A stretch of 64,000 nt of DNA from CAZPNX01 sp964518765 (GTDB lineage Bacteria; Edwardsbacteria; AC1; EtOH8): NCBI GenBank assembly GCA_964518765.1, contig CAZFJC010000017.1, positions 1 through 64,000 of the forward strand. The letters are read 5' to 3'. Numbering within the stretch: the first letter of the stretch is position 1; every line of letters starts with the position of its first letter. The translations under genes and the position numbers were made by a program. Positions 1 to 8,534 of the stretch are shown here, in pieces. Under the pieces are notes generated by a model. The model saw nothing but the letters and a program-made list of their open reading frames with translations, made no database searches and was not told the origin of the DNA.

Positions 1-341
1 TAACCTGTAACATTTATCACCCCATTTTCTGTCTTGACAATGGGGTCCACCTCATTTCCATCATTTCTTCCGTTCCCTATGGTTATTGCAGTTATTGGAT
101 ATAGAACGTTTGCAATTTCTGCTTGTTCCCAGATTCCATTTTTAAAAGTATATTCTATTATTTTACCGTTATCACTGCCTGCAAATAGTCTTGTCGTGTC
201 GTCATTCCTTCCCTCGCCTATTGTAATTGATGAGAAGTTAGAGCTTGCGCTTGGAAGTGCATTCTTTTCCCATCCTGCCTGCGCCAGCTTAACATTTACT
301 ATTGTCAAGACAAGGCCGATAACCAATACTATTTTACGCAT
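1..341 (-). CDS. Secreted repeat protein, N-terminal part (runs off the window)
   Basis: The reverse strand has an ATG at 341 and stays open to the window edge (113 codons). It is preceded about 8 bases upstream by an AAAGGTGG ribosome binding site. The first ~21 residues form a signal peptide (MRKIVLVIGLVLTIV, then a cut near KLAQA). After it a motif recurs, ITIGEGRNDDTTRLFAGSD and later ITAITIGNGRNDGNE, with an intervening GKIIEYTF segment. This looks like a secreted beta-propeller or VCBS/FG-GAP-like repeat protein; the function is unknown. Codons are AT-rich (AGA, ATA, AAT), unlike every other gene here. The open frame on the opposite strand (34-411) is a shadow, with no ribosome binding site and odd composition. 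Confidence 0.7.
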   Translation of the reverse strand, partial: MRKIVLVIGLVLTIVNVKLAQAGWEKNALPSASSNFSSITIGEGRNDDTTRLFAGSDNGKIIEYTFKNGIWEQAEIANVLYPITAITIGNGRNDGNEVDPIVKTENGVINVTG

Positions 342-366
342 GTATATACCACCTTTATTTACGATA

Positions 367-398
367 ATTATACTATCATTATTGCCTGTATTTATCAA
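367..398 (-). promoter_or_regulatory. Promoter-like sequence for the AT-rich gene at the window start
   Basis: The reverse strand carries a perfect -10 hexamer TATAAT (372 to 367), about 25 bases before the ATG at 341. A TTGATA lies upstream (398 to 393), but the 20-base spacing is long for a sigma70 promoter, so the -35 assignment is doubtful. Confidence 0.45.
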
Positions 399-421
399 GA
401 AAAAATTTTAACAATGTGCAA

Positions 422-445
422 ATTTAAAACAGCCCGTCAGGGCTG
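422..445 (-). terminator. Intrinsic terminator of the SpoIID/TPR/GGR operon
   Basis: A perfect hairpin CAGCCC-TGAC-GGGCTG (445 to 430 on the reverse strand) is followed by TTTTAAATT. It lies 31 bases after the stop codon of the SpoIID-like gene. It also marks the change from GC-rich to AT-rich DNA. Confidence 0.7.
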
Positions 446-475
446 GCACGGCATCTAGATGATCGGCTTGTCTTT

Positions 476-1678
476 TCAATACAGTTTTACCAACTCAACA
501 TTCCGGAAAAAATGCCTTAATATCTTCTTGTACCCCCTCCCCTCCCTGGCCATGCCGATGGCCCCCCACTGGCACAGGCCCGCCCCGTGGCCGTAGCCCC
601 TGCCGGAAAACTCGACATCAGTCACATTCCCGCGATCGTCCCGCCGGCATTCTACATCGAACCAGGTGCTGGGCAGCGGGCTGGCGGCCAGCTGGAAGCG
701 GATCCTGTCGCGGCTGAGAACGGTGTCCCCGGCCTGCGAGGAGATCTTAAGCCTCTGCACCCGGCCCGAGGGCCCTCGTTCCAGGACCTTCACGTCCGTG
801 ACGGGGATGGTGGTGTCCGCCATGCCCAGGGCGAATCTCGTGACCTCGCCGGGGGAAACCGCCCGTTTCCAGGAATACTTCGGGGAGATACGGCAATAAA
901 CGTCCTCGACTGACTTCGCCCAGGGATACAGGCTGTCCGGCGCGCCCCAGGCCTCGGAGGGCATGGCCGTCCGGCCGCCGCAGGTGGAGTGGTAGTTGGG
1001 GGCGAACGGCTTCCCCCGACAGGACATGACCTGGCCCCTGGTCTTCTCCACCGCCTTTCTGATGGCCGGGCCGGCCGGGGCCGAGGGATCGAAGGCCTGG
1101 TGGGAGACGTCGGACTCCAGGTCGTAGGCGGCGCCGGGCTTCGACCCTATTTTCGTGTAGGCGTAGCCCCTGGCGGCTACGGCCTGGGCCTTGAGGGCCT
1201 CCAGCTCCGCCTCCCCGGCGCTGCCCATCTCCCTGGACAGGACACCCAAGAGATACTCCTCCAGCGGGAGCTCCAGCACCGCTAGCAGGGCGCTGTCGCC
1301 CTCGGTAGCTATGGTGAGAGGCCAGTCCAGCGGCTGCTGGTTACAGGAGAACCCCGACCGCCCGCTGAAGGCCAGTTTCGGGCCGATCTCGTTTATGACC
1401 GTGCCGGCGCTGGTCCGCGCCTCCAGCCTGCCCTGGCGGGCGGTGACCGTCCAGCTGTTGCCCGGCCCTATCGGGCTGGCGTGGACCCCGTCCGAGGCCC
1501 AAACCGTGTCCTTGGATTCTATGACGGCTTGCGCCAGACCGTGGCGGAGAGCCACCCGGACCAGGGGTTCGGGGACGGAAGGTTTTGGGGAAAGGTAGAC
1601 GGGGGCGCAGCCAAGCAATAGGGACAGGAGGGCAGGAGGGATAAGCGATGCGCGGAAACGGCGCGAAGGCATAGGCAA
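476..1678 (-). CDS. SpoIID/LytB-domain lipoprotein (putative peptidoglycan glycan-strand hydrolase)
   Basis: 400 aa. The N-terminus is a lipoprotein signal with a lipobox (LSLLLGC, Cys about 24), so the protein is probably membrane-anchored in the periplasm. The remainder matches the SpoIID family. It has the segment LPLEEYLLGVLSREM with the Glu that serves as catalytic acid in SpoIID, then YHSTCGG, and the C-terminal GYGHGAGLCQWGA signature. SpoIID is a lytic transglycosylase that cuts glycan strands lacking stem peptides; LytB-type relatives occur in many non-spore-formers. No sporulation genes are seen here, so a role in wall remodelling or division is more likely. It is the last gene of a three-gene minus-strand operon; its start lies one base beyond the stop of the TPR gene. 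Confidence 0.85.
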   Translation of the reverse strand: MPMPSRRFRASLIPPALLSLLLGCAPVYLSPKPSVPEPLVRVALRHGLAQAVIESKDTVWASDGVHASPIGPGNSWTVTARQGRLEARTSAGTVINEIGPKLAFSGRSGFSCNQQPLDWPLTIATEGDSALLAVLELPLEEYLLGVLSREMGSAGEAELEALKAQAVAARGYAYTKIGSKPGAAYDLESDVSHQAFDPSAPAGPAIRKAVEKTRGQVMSCRGKPFAPNYHSTCGGRTAMPSEAWGAPDSLYPWAKSVEDVYCRISPKYSWKRAVSPGEVTRFALGMADTTIPVTDVKVLERGPSGRVQRLKISSQAGDTVLSRDRIRFQLAASPLPSTWFDVECRRDDRGNVTDVEFSGRGYGHGAGLCQWGAIGMAREGRGYKKILRHFFRNVELVKLY

Positions 1679-1679
1679 C

Positions 1680-2714
1680 CTATCTTTTCAGCTTCTCCCG
1701 GCTCTTCTGGATGATCTCGCGGCAATGCCTCCGCTCCATCACCAGCCGGCTGACCATGGCCTGGTCCGACGGGATGTTCAGAGCCTCCTGGGCCAGGGCC
1801 GCCGCCTCCCGGTACTCGCCGGACTCGTAGAGACACCTGGCCAGGCGGTAGCGGACCATCACCCGGTTGTAGTTGCTGAATATCGGACGGGATTCTATCA
1901 GTCTGAGGAGCTTGCGGTAGCCCTCGGCCGCCTTGGTCCACTGTCTAGCCCGCCAGTGGATCTCAGGCCTGGCCCAGAAAAAGAAGGGGTTTTGGGGGAA
2001 CTCCTTCTCCAGCCCCTCGGCCAGCGCCAAGGCCCGGTTGTGCTTCTCGTAGTCAATCAGAATCCAGACCAGCCCGTTACGCCCCATGACGTTGGTGAAC
2101 CGTCCCTTGGCTATGGCCAGCTCGATTTGACTTATGCCCTTGGCCCGGTTATCGCCGATGAACGGCAGCCATTTTAGGATGCTGACCGCCCGGGTGCGGA
2201 AGTAGTTGTACGAGCCGATTCCCAGATAGGCGTCGTGAAGGCCCGGATCCAGCTCGGCTGCCTTCTTGAAGTCGGAGGCCGCGGCCAGGCCCTTGTTCAA
2301 GGCTGAGATGTACTTTTTGGATCGGGCGTCGCGGGCCGCCATGTAGCCTTGGGTGCCGCCGCGCACAAAGCGTGCCCAGGCGTCGCCGGCGTTGGCAGCC
2401 ACTGCCCGGTTCGATAACAGCATGGCGCTGTCCAGGCTCCGGCTGTATTGGCCGGCCCAGGAGTCGCACTCTTGATCGGTCATCTTCACCTGGTAGAGCC
2501 CCGCCTTGAAGAACCATCCGGCCGGGTTCTCAGGATGCCAGGCGATGAACGAGTCGAAGCAGGCCTCGGCTGCCTCGTAGTCTCCCTGGTAGAGCACCTC
2601 CAGCCCCCTATCCAGGGCGGGGCTAAAGTCGTCAGAGATGGAGGCGCCCAGGGCCACGGCCGGGAGCGCCGCCAGCAGTAAAATCACCCGCATTAATCCC
2701 TTCTTCATCTTCAT
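1680..2714 (-). CDS. Secreted TPR-repeat protein
   Basis: 344 aa with a cleavable signal peptide (MKMKKGLMRVILLLAAL, likely cut after ALG). Tetratricopeptide-like helical pairs are visible: the run ending VLYQGDYEAAEACFDSFIAW near residue 40, and a later one around RLARCLYESGEYREAAALAQ near residue 305. The middle (about 140-200) is a looser helical region. It is probably a periplasmic scaffold protein; no enzymatic motif is seen. The ATG overlaps the stop of the upstream flavoprotein gene by four bases (ATGA), implying translational coupling, and the SpoIID-like gene follows at once. A functional link with wall remodelling is inferred from this context only. Confidence 0.75.
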   Translation of the reverse strand: MKMKKGLMRVILLLAALPAVALGASISDDFSPALDRGLEVLYQGDYEAAEACFDSFIAWHPENPAGWFFKAGLYQVKMTDQECDSWAGQYSRSLDSAMLLSNRAVAANAGDAWARFVRGGTQGYMAARDARSKKYISALNKGLAAASDFKKAAELDPGLHDAYLGIGSYNYFRTRAVSILKWLPFIGDNRAKGISQIELAIAKGRFTNVMGRNGLVWILIDYEKHNRALALAEGLEKEFPQNPFFFWARPEIHWRARQWTKAAEGYRKLLRLIESRPIFSNYNRVMVRYRLARCLYESGEYREAAALAQEALNIPSDQAMVSRLVMERRHCREIIQKSREKLKR

Positions 2715-3889
2715 AACAGGTGTCTGGCCAATGCCAGGATGCCAGGGTCCGAGGTTATCACCGTTTTAGCCACGTCGATGGGATTAAGGCGCGACGGGTC
2801 CTTGCCCTCCAAAATCTTCACCAAAAGCCTAGCTATCCTATCCATCTCCGTATCCGAAAGTTTTAGGAAAACGTCCCTCACCCGGTGGTGGAACTTGAGG
2901 TCCCTCCACGGCCCGGCCCACCATTTCGAGGGATATGTCTGCAGTATCCTCCCATCCCCGCTTTTCAGATATTCGGCCCCCAGCCTTCCGGCCAGATCTC
3001 CGGAGGCCATGGCCACCGCTATCCCAGCGCCGGAGAGCGAATCGGTGAGACGGGCGGCATCTCCGGCCAGCATGACGTTGCCCCGGACCATGGGATGCCC
3101 GCCCCCCAAGGCTGGCGTGCCCCCGCACATGGACTCGATGGCTCTGGCCCCGGGCAGGTATTTTCGAACAAAGCGGTCAAGATACTCGGCCGGCCTAACC
3201 CCGCCGGACTTCGAGGCCTCAATTCCCAGTCCAACATTGGCCCGGCCCTGACCCTTGGGAAAAACCCAGGCATATCCCCCCGGCGCCACCTGGTTGCCCA
3301 CCCAGAAACGCACCCGGTCCTCTGGTCCATCCACCCCGGCCATCAGGTACTGGGCGCAGGAGTGCATCTGGCCGGATCTCAGCCTAGTGTCCATACCGGC
3401 CCAAGCCCCGGTCAGGGATTCGATGCCGTCGGCGCCGATCACCAGCCGGCAGGGGACCGCTGTTCTCTCCCCCTTGGCCTCTATCTCCACCCCGGTGGCC
3501 TTCCCGCCGTCCATGGACAGCCCGACCGCCTCCGCGTTGACCATCACCCGGGCCCCGGCTTGGGCGGCCCGCTGGGCCAGGAAACGGTCGAAGAGCTTGC
3601 GTTCCAGAACCACCCCCACGCCCGGCCAGGGCACGCTGACCTCGGTGCCGTCCGGGGAGCACAGGGAGGCGCCGTTGATGTGCGAGGACACCCAGCAAGG
3701 ATCCGGCTCCATGAATAGCTGTAAGCTCTTTAGGCTGACCGCCTCGGCGCAGCATAGAGGGATGCCCGCCTCCCGGTGCTTCTCCAGCATTAACACCGAG
3801 TGCCCGGCTTTGGCCAGGGCCGAGGCGGCCATGGAGCCGGCCGGCCCCGCCCCCACCACCACCGCATCAAATCCCTCGAGCAGCTCCAT
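2711..3889 (-). CDS. FAD-dependent oxidoreductase of the geranylgeranyl reductase (GGR) family
   Basis: 392 aa. The N-terminus has the Rossmann FAD-binding motif VVVGAGPAGSMAA and an acidic residue after the second strand (LMLEKH). The second FAD motif GDAARLTDSLSGAGI lies near residue 280. The CCAEAVS segment near residue 47 is typical of GGR-type reductases. Members reduce isoprenoid double bonds (archaeal lipids, chlorophyll side chain, menaquinone tails) or act on unidentified substrates, so the substrate cannot be named. It is the first gene of the operon with the TPR and SpoIID genes. Upstream on the reverse strand a CATAAT lies six bases before the ATG and no good Shine-Dalgarno is visible, which would fit a very short leader. 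Confidence 0.8.
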   Translation of the reverse strand: MELLEGFDAVVVGAGPAGSMAASALAKAGHSVLMLEKHREAGIPLCCAEAVSLKSLQLFMEPDPCWVSSHINGASLCSPDGTEVSVPWPGVGVVLERKLFDRFLAQRAAQAGARVMVNAEAVGLSMDGGKATGVEIEAKGERTAVPCRLVIGADGIESLTGAWAGMDTRLRSGQMHSCAQYLMAGVDGPEDRVRFWVGNQVAPGGYAWVFPKGQGRANVGLGIEASKSGGVRPAEYLDRFVRKYLPGARAIESMCGGTPALGGGHPMVRGNVMLAGDAARLTDSLSGAGIAVAMASGDLAGRLGAEYLKSGDGRILQTYPSKWWAGPWRDLKFHHRVRDVFLKLSDTEMDRIARLLVKILEGKDPSRLNPIDVAKTVITSDPGILALARHLL

Positions 3890-3946
3890 CAGGCGATTAT
3901 GTTATCATACCATCCATCCCTTTGCAAGACGCCGCGGCCGGCGGGA

Positions 3947-3974
3947 TTGACTTTGGGCCAGGATATGCTGTAAT
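3947..3974 (+). promoter_or_regulatory. Promoter of the propeller protein gene
   Basis: TTGACT (3947-3952), a 16-base spacer and TGTAAT (3969-3974); TAATAT two bases later is an alternative -10. The expected transcription start (about 3981) falls on the first candidate start codon, so the mRNA would be leaderless or have a leader of only a few bases. Confidence 0.5.
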
Positions 3975-3978
3975 ATCT

Positions 3979-6177
3979 ATGGTTATGAAGCAAAAATCTG
4001 TCGCTCTGTTATTCATAAGCCTGTTCCTTCGGGCCACCTGTCCGGCACAGGCCTGGACGAGCTACACCAATATCAATCCTGCCCGACAGATACTGGCCGA
4101 GGGCCAGGTCCTATGGGCGGCCACCGAGGGCGGGGTGTTCTCGTTCTCGGCGTCGGACACCGTCCTACTCGGCTTGTACACCAACGTCGACGGCCTGCCC
4201 TCCACCGATGTCACCTGCGTCGCCCGGGACGGACGTGGCCGCCTTCATTTCGGTACCGCCGGCTGCGGGCTGGCGGTGCTGGACTCGGCCCGCACCCGTT
4301 TCACCCGAATAACCTCCCGCGACCAGAACATTATCTCGGACACCATCAACGCCGTGCTCTGCCACGGGGATTACGTGTTCCTGGGTTCGCCGGGTGGGAT
4401 GTCCTTCTATGACGGCAGCGCCTGGCGGACATATTCCAACAGGATCTACGACATCGGCGACGAGGTCCGCGCCCTGGCCTTCGGGCGCGACACGCTCTGG
4501 GTCGGGCACGACAACGGGGTCACCGCCGCCCCGATAAGCGCGGTGCTGAACGCCGTGCCCGGCCAATGGCGTAACTGGACCGACGTCGGCAGCACACTCA
4601 ACGACGTCAATCACATCCTGGTGGCCGACACCTCCGTTTACCTGTGCTTCCAAGACGGCATCTCCCGCCGTCTTAACGGGACCTGGTATAAGCTGGGGGG
4701 GGAGACCCCTTCGTTCAACGCCAACGTCACCTGCCTGGCTGTGCTCCGCGATACTTTTTACTACGGCACCGGCGTGGGTTTCTTCAGGTATACGTTCCCC
4801 GGGGGGCGCGTCGATATGTCGACCGGCCTTCCCAGTCTCGACTGTAAGACTCTAGCTTTATCTAGTGATTCCACCGTTTGGACGGGCACCGCCGAAGGAC
4901 TGGCCCGCTGGGACGGCGCGGCCTGGACCCCGTTCCGCCAAAGCTGCATCCCCAGCAACAACGTCACCCATGTGGCGGCCGGATCGGACGGCTCCATCTG
5001 GCTGGCCCACGGCGGCGGCTTCGCCAGCCGGATCACGTCTGAGGGAGAGATCAGGGAATACGTCAATCCCACCTCAGGGATCCCGGTCGCCTCTCTGGCC
5101 GTGGACCCAGCCGGACGGGCCTGGTACGGACTTTCCTACTGGGACGCGTCCGGTAAAACTTACGTGCTGCGAATCTCCCCGGACGACAGCCTGGCCGTCA
5201 TCAGCTCCCCGCCGCTTCCCCCGCGCCTGGGTATCTATGACATCTTCGCCGACCCGCAGGGTTTTTGTTACCTGGCCGGGCACGGCAACGTGGCCACCAA
5301 CTATGTAGTGGAGTTCTCCCCGAGAGATTCGGTCCGCTGGATATGCGATCCCGCCCTGCCGGTCCAGTATCTCAAGCCAACCTCGATAGCCAAGGATGGT
5401 TGGGGGAACCTGTGGATGGGCACATTCGATTTTCGCTTCGCCCGCTATGACATGGGCAGCAACGTCTGGCGTTATTTCGGCCAAGAGGATGGACTTTCCA
5501 CCATTCAGATCTGGGACATCGCTATCGAACCCTCGGGCCTGATGTGGCTGGCCTCAAGGTTGGGCCTCAACCGCTGCCACTACGGCCCGGCCGGCCAGCG
5601 CCTGGAGGAAGTCTCTTTCTTTACGACGGACAATAGCCCCATTCTGGGTAACGATGTCCGCTCGGTGGCCCTGGACCGCTCCGGAAACCGCTGGATAGCC
5701 ACCGACCGCGGCCTGAGCCTTCTTTCCTGGGACGGGAAATGGAGCGGCTTCACCGCGGAGGACGCGCTGGCCTCCGGCTCTAGGCTGCTCAGCGACGATG
5801 TCAGACAGGTGGCCATCCGCTCGGGCGACCAGTCGGGGGACGACATCTTGATCGCCACCTCCCGCGGCCTTTCGGTCTACCGCCAGTCGGCGGCCGCCGC
5901 CCCGGCCGCCTTTCGGGCCAGCGTCGCCCCCAACCCCTTTCGCCCCGGGCGCGACCGCCTTCTCATGTTCTCCAACCTACCAGACCGCTCGGTCGTCAGC
6001 CTCCACACCCTAGACGGACGCCGGCTGGCACAGTGGTCTGGTCCGGCCGCCCCGGCCCACATCCTGACGGTCGATCCCGGCTCGATCCCCGGAGGTCTTC
6101 CCTCGGGCCTGTATCTCTGCCTGATACGCCCCCTGACGGGGAAGGCCGCCACCCTCAAGCTGGCCGTCATCAGGTGA
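3979..6177 (+). CDS. Secreted two-component-type propeller protein with FlgD-like C-terminal tail
   Basis: About 732 aa. ATG codons at 3979 and 3985 are possible starts; the second begins a clear signal peptide (MKQKSVALLFISLF, cut near PAQA). The open frame extends back to 3922, but that stretch overlaps the promoter. The body holds many ~45-residue repeats of the Reg_prop type, for example GRLHFGTAGCGLAVLD and GNRWIATDRGLSLLSWDG. These form two seven-bladed propellers in hybrid sensor kinases, but no kinase domain is present here. The last ~85 residues start with APNPFRPGRD and end in a beta-sandwich of the FlgD_ig/T9SS-sorting type. It is probably exported and surface-attached or released. 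The wecB operon starts 18 bases downstream. Confidence 0.8.
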   Translation: MVMKQKSVALLFISLFLRATCPAQAWTSYTNINPARQILAEGQVLWAATEGGVFSFSASDTVLLGLYTNVDGLPSTDVTCVARDGRGRLHFGTAGCGLAVLDSARTRFTRITSRDQNIISDTINAVLCHGDYVFLGSPGGMSFYDGSAWRTYSNRIYDIGDEVRALAFGRDTLWVGHDNGVTAAPISAVLNAVPGQWRNWTDVGSTLNDVNHILVADTSVYLCFQDGISRRLNGTWYKLGGETPSFNANVTCLAVLRDTFYYGTGVGFFRYTFPGGRVDMSTGLPSLDCKTLALSSDSTVWTGTAEGLARWDGAAWTPFRQSCIPSNNVTHVAAGSDGSIWLAHGGGFASRITSEGEIREYVNPTSGIPVASLAVDPAGRAWYGLSYWDASGKTYVLRISPDDSLAVISSPPLPPRLGIYDIFADPQGFCYLAGHGNVATNYVVEFSPRDSVRWICDPALPVQYLKPTSIAKDGWGNLWMGTFDFRFARYDMGSNVWRYFGQEDGLSTIQIWDIAIEPSGLMWLASRLGLNRCHYGPAGQRLEEVSFFTTDNSPILGNDVRSVALDRSGNRWIATDRGLSLLSWDGKWSGFTAEDALASGSRLLSDDVRQVAIRSGDQSGDDILIATSRGLSVYRQSAAAAPAAFRASVAPNPFRPGRDRLLMFSNLPDRSVVSLHTLDGRRLAQWSGPAAPAHILTVDPGSIPGGLPSGLYLCLIRPLTGKAATLKLAVIR

Positions 6178-6195
6178 AAATGTCGGAGCTTTGAC

Positions 6196-7272
6196 GTGAA
6201 GATCCTGACCGTGGTCGGGGCCAGGCCCCAGTTCATCAAGGCGGCGCCCTTCTCCAGGGCCCTGCGCCTCAGGCACCGCGAGGTGCTGGTCCACACCGGC
6301 CAGCACTACGACCGGGCTATGTCCCAGCAGTTCTTCGACCAGATGGGCATCCCGCGCCCCGACTACAACCTGAAGGTGGGCTCGGGAGGGCATGGCTGGC
6401 AGACCGGGCTGATGCTCACTAGGCTGGAGCCGGTGATGTTAAAGGTTAGACCCGACGCCGTGGTGGTCTTCGGCGATACCAACTCCACCCTGGCCGGCGC
6501 CTTGGCGGCCGCCAAACTTCACATCCCGGTGGCTCATATCGAGGCCGGCATGCGCAGCTTCAACCGGCTCATGCCCGAGGAGCTCAACCGGGTGGCCGCC
6601 GACCACCTGGCCGACATCAATTTTTGCTCGACCAGGACCGCGGTGGACAACCTCAAGCGGGAGGGCCTATCGCAGACCGCCCGGCTGGTGGGCGACATCA
6701 TGGTGGATTCGTTGCGCCACTTTCTACCTCCGGCCGCCCGTCGCAGGGAGATCCTGTCCCCATACGGGCTCAGGCCCCGGGGCTTCCTGCTGGCCACCAT
6801 CCACCGGGCCGAGAACACCGACGACCGGGGACGCCTGACGGGCATCGTCAAGGCCCTGTCGGAGGCGGCCCATCCCGTGCTGCTCCCCGTCCATCCCCGC
6901 ACCCTGTCCCGGTTGAAGTCTTTCGGCCTGCTGTCCGGCCTAAGGCGCTCGGCCAACGTCCGCCTGGCGCCGCCGCTGGGCTATGTAGAATCGCTGGCCC
7001 TCCAGTCACTGGCCTTGGCCGTGGTCACCGATTCCGGCGGAGTGCAGAAGGAGGCCTATATTCTGGGGACGCCCTGCGTCACCGTCCGCGATCAGACCGA
7101 ATGGGTGGAGACGGTGGCCGCCGGCTGGAACCGGCTGGCCGGGGCCGACCCCCGGCGGATAGCTGCGGCCCTGGGCCGCGCGGCCAGGCCGTCCAGGCAT
7201 CCCCGCCTCTACGGCGATGGGCGGGCCGCCGGCCGCATGGTGGCCGAGCTGGAGCATTTCTTCGGCCGATGA
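6196..7272 (+). CDS. wecB: UDP-N-acetylglucosamine 2-epimerase (non-hydrolysing)
   Basis: 358 aa, the usual length. It interconverts UDP-GlcNAc and UDP-ManNAc in the cytoplasm to supply surface polysaccharides. Family signatures are present: KILTVVGARPQFIKAAPF at the N-terminus, LVHTGQHYD, VFGDTNSTLAGALAA, HIEAGMRSFNRLMPEELNR and the C-terminal DSGGVQKEAYILGTPCVTVRD. It opens a five-gene operon with 1-4 base overlaps leading into glycosyltransferases. The product is therefore probably used for a ManNAc- or ManNAcA-containing glycan. A hydrolysing NeuC-type epimerase is less likely because the motifs fit WecB. Confidence 0.9.
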   Translation: MKILTVVGARPQFIKAAPFSRALRLRHREVLVHTGQHYDRAMSQQFFDQMGIPRPDYNLKVGSGGHGWQTGLMLTRLEPVMLKVRPDAVVVFGDTNSTLAGALAAAKLHIPVAHIEAGMRSFNRLMPEELNRVAADHLADINFCSTRTAVDNLKREGLSQTARLVGDIMVDSLRHFLPPAARRREILSPYGLRPRGFLLATIHRAENTDDRGRLTGIVKALSEAAHPVLLPVHPRTLSRLKSFGLLSGLRRSANVRLAPPLGYVESLALQSLALAVVTDSGGVQKEAYILGTPCVTVRDQTEWVETVAAGWNRLAGADPRRIAAALGRAARPSRHPRLYGDGRAAGRMVAELEHFFGR

Positions 7273-8534
7273 GGAACCTGCTCTTTCTGGCCTATTATTT
7301 CCCCCCCTCGGGCGGGGTCCTGCGCCTGGTGAAGCTGGCCAAGTACCTGCCGGAATTCGGCTGGAGACCGTTGGTGGTCTGTCCTCGGCCGCGCGGCATC
7401 TACCGCCACGACCCCGAACTGCTGGCCGAGCTGGGCACCTCCCTGATCTTCCGCACCACTTCGCTTGACCCCACCTTCCTGATGCCCCCCCGCACCGATG
7501 CCGCCAAAATCAGGGGCCGCCGAAAGGCCATCGACCGGCTCAACCAGCTCTTCGTCCCCGACAACAAGCTGGGCTGGGTGCCCTTCGCCGTCTCCTGCGG
7601 ACTGAAGCTCTCCAGGTCCCATACTATAGACGCTATTTTCTCCAGCGCCCCGCCGTACTCCTCGCACCTGGCCGGTGTTTTGCTGAAGAAGCTTCTGCGA
7701 CGGCCCCTGGTCTGCGATTTCAGGGACGCCTGGTCTCAGCCCAATACCCTGAACCTACGGCTTCCCTCCTGGCACCGGACGATGAACCGCGCCCTGGAGC
7801 GATGGGTGATGTCGCACTCCGACCTAACAACCTGCATCAACCGACCCATCATGGAGGGACTCCAGGGCTTCGGTGCTGCAAACTCCGGACGGTTTTGTCT
7901 GCTGCCCCAGGGATACGATCCCGAGGATTTTCCAGAGGGCAGCGGCACCATGCCGGACAAGGAACATTTCATCATAGCCTATACCGGTACCATCACCGAG
8001 CACCGGCGGCTGGATGTCCTCGCCCGGGCCTTCAGTTCCCTTCGGCAGGGACATCCCGATCTGGAGAAGAAACTACTCTTCACCCTGGCCGGTGTTCACC
8101 AGCCGGCCGACTTAGACCCTTTCCTGCAGCACGGTCTGGCGGACCGGCTTCAATACCAGGGCTATCTGCCGCATAAAAGGATAGTGGAGATGCTGCGCCA
8201 AGCCGACGCTTTGTGGATGGTGGTAGGCCAGCGCGAGGGTCCCACCGTCTCCACTTCGAAGATATATGAATACCTGGGGGCCAGAAGGCCGATCCTGGCC
8301 TCGGTGCCGCCGGAAGGCCCAGCGGCCGCCCTCATCCGGGAGACCGGGTGCGGCCAGGTCTTCGCTCCCGACGACCATCTGTCCCTGGCCGAGGCCATCG
8401 CTAAGCTCTGCCGTGACAAATTTTCTGGCCGTCATGCTGGCGCCGTTGGATGGGCCGCTGTCGTCAAATACGACCGGCTCCAGATCGCCCGCCGTTTCGC
8501 CGGACAGCTGGATGAACTGGTGGAAGATCAATGA
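7269..8534 (+). CDS. Glycosyltransferase, GT4-like (GT-B fold)
   Basis: 421 aa from the ATG at 7269, which overlaps the wecB stop by four bases (ATGA). The frame is open much further upstream, but that part is antisense-like noise inside wecB. The N-terminus LLFLAYYFPPSGGVLRLVKL is the glycine-rich loop of GT4 enzymes. The C-terminal half carries IAYTGTITEHRRLDVLARAF and a nucleotide-sugar-binding segment around STSKIYEYLGARRPILAS. Sugar and acceptor are unknown. It is probably a cytoplasmic or peripheral membrane transferase working on a lipid-linked glycan with its operon partners. Confidence 0.85.
   Translation: MRNLLFLAYYFPPSGGVLRLVKLAKYLPEFGWRPLVVCPRPRGIYRHDPELLAELGTSLIFRTTSLDPTFLMPPRTDAAKIRGRRKAIDRLNQLFVPDNKLGWVPFAVSCGLKLSRSHTIDAIFSSAPPYSSHLAGVLLKKLLRRPLVCDFRDAWSQPNTLNLRLPSWHRTMNRALERWVMSHSDLTTCINRPIMEGLQGFGAANSGRFCLLPQGYDPEDFPEGSGTMPDKEHFIIAYTGTITEHRRLDVLARAFSSLRQGHPDLEKKLLFTLAGVHQPADLDPFLQHGLADRLQYQGYLPHKRIVEMLRQADALWMVVGQREGPTVSTSKIYEYLGARRPILASVPPEGPAAALIRETGCGQVFAPDDHLSLAEAIAKLCRDKFSGRHAGAVGWAAVVKYDRLQIARRFAGQLDELVEDQ

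Noticed and set aside
34..411. 125-aa open frame on the plus strand at the window start
   Set aside because: It is the antisense of a gene with a ribosome binding site, -10 box and signal peptide on the minus strand, and has no ribosome binding site itself.
6624..7268. N-terminal extension of the GT4 gene into wecB
   Set aside because: The extension lies entirely in another frame of wecB and has Gly/Pro/Arg-rich noise composition; the ATG at 7269 gives a normal GT4 start with ATGA overlap.
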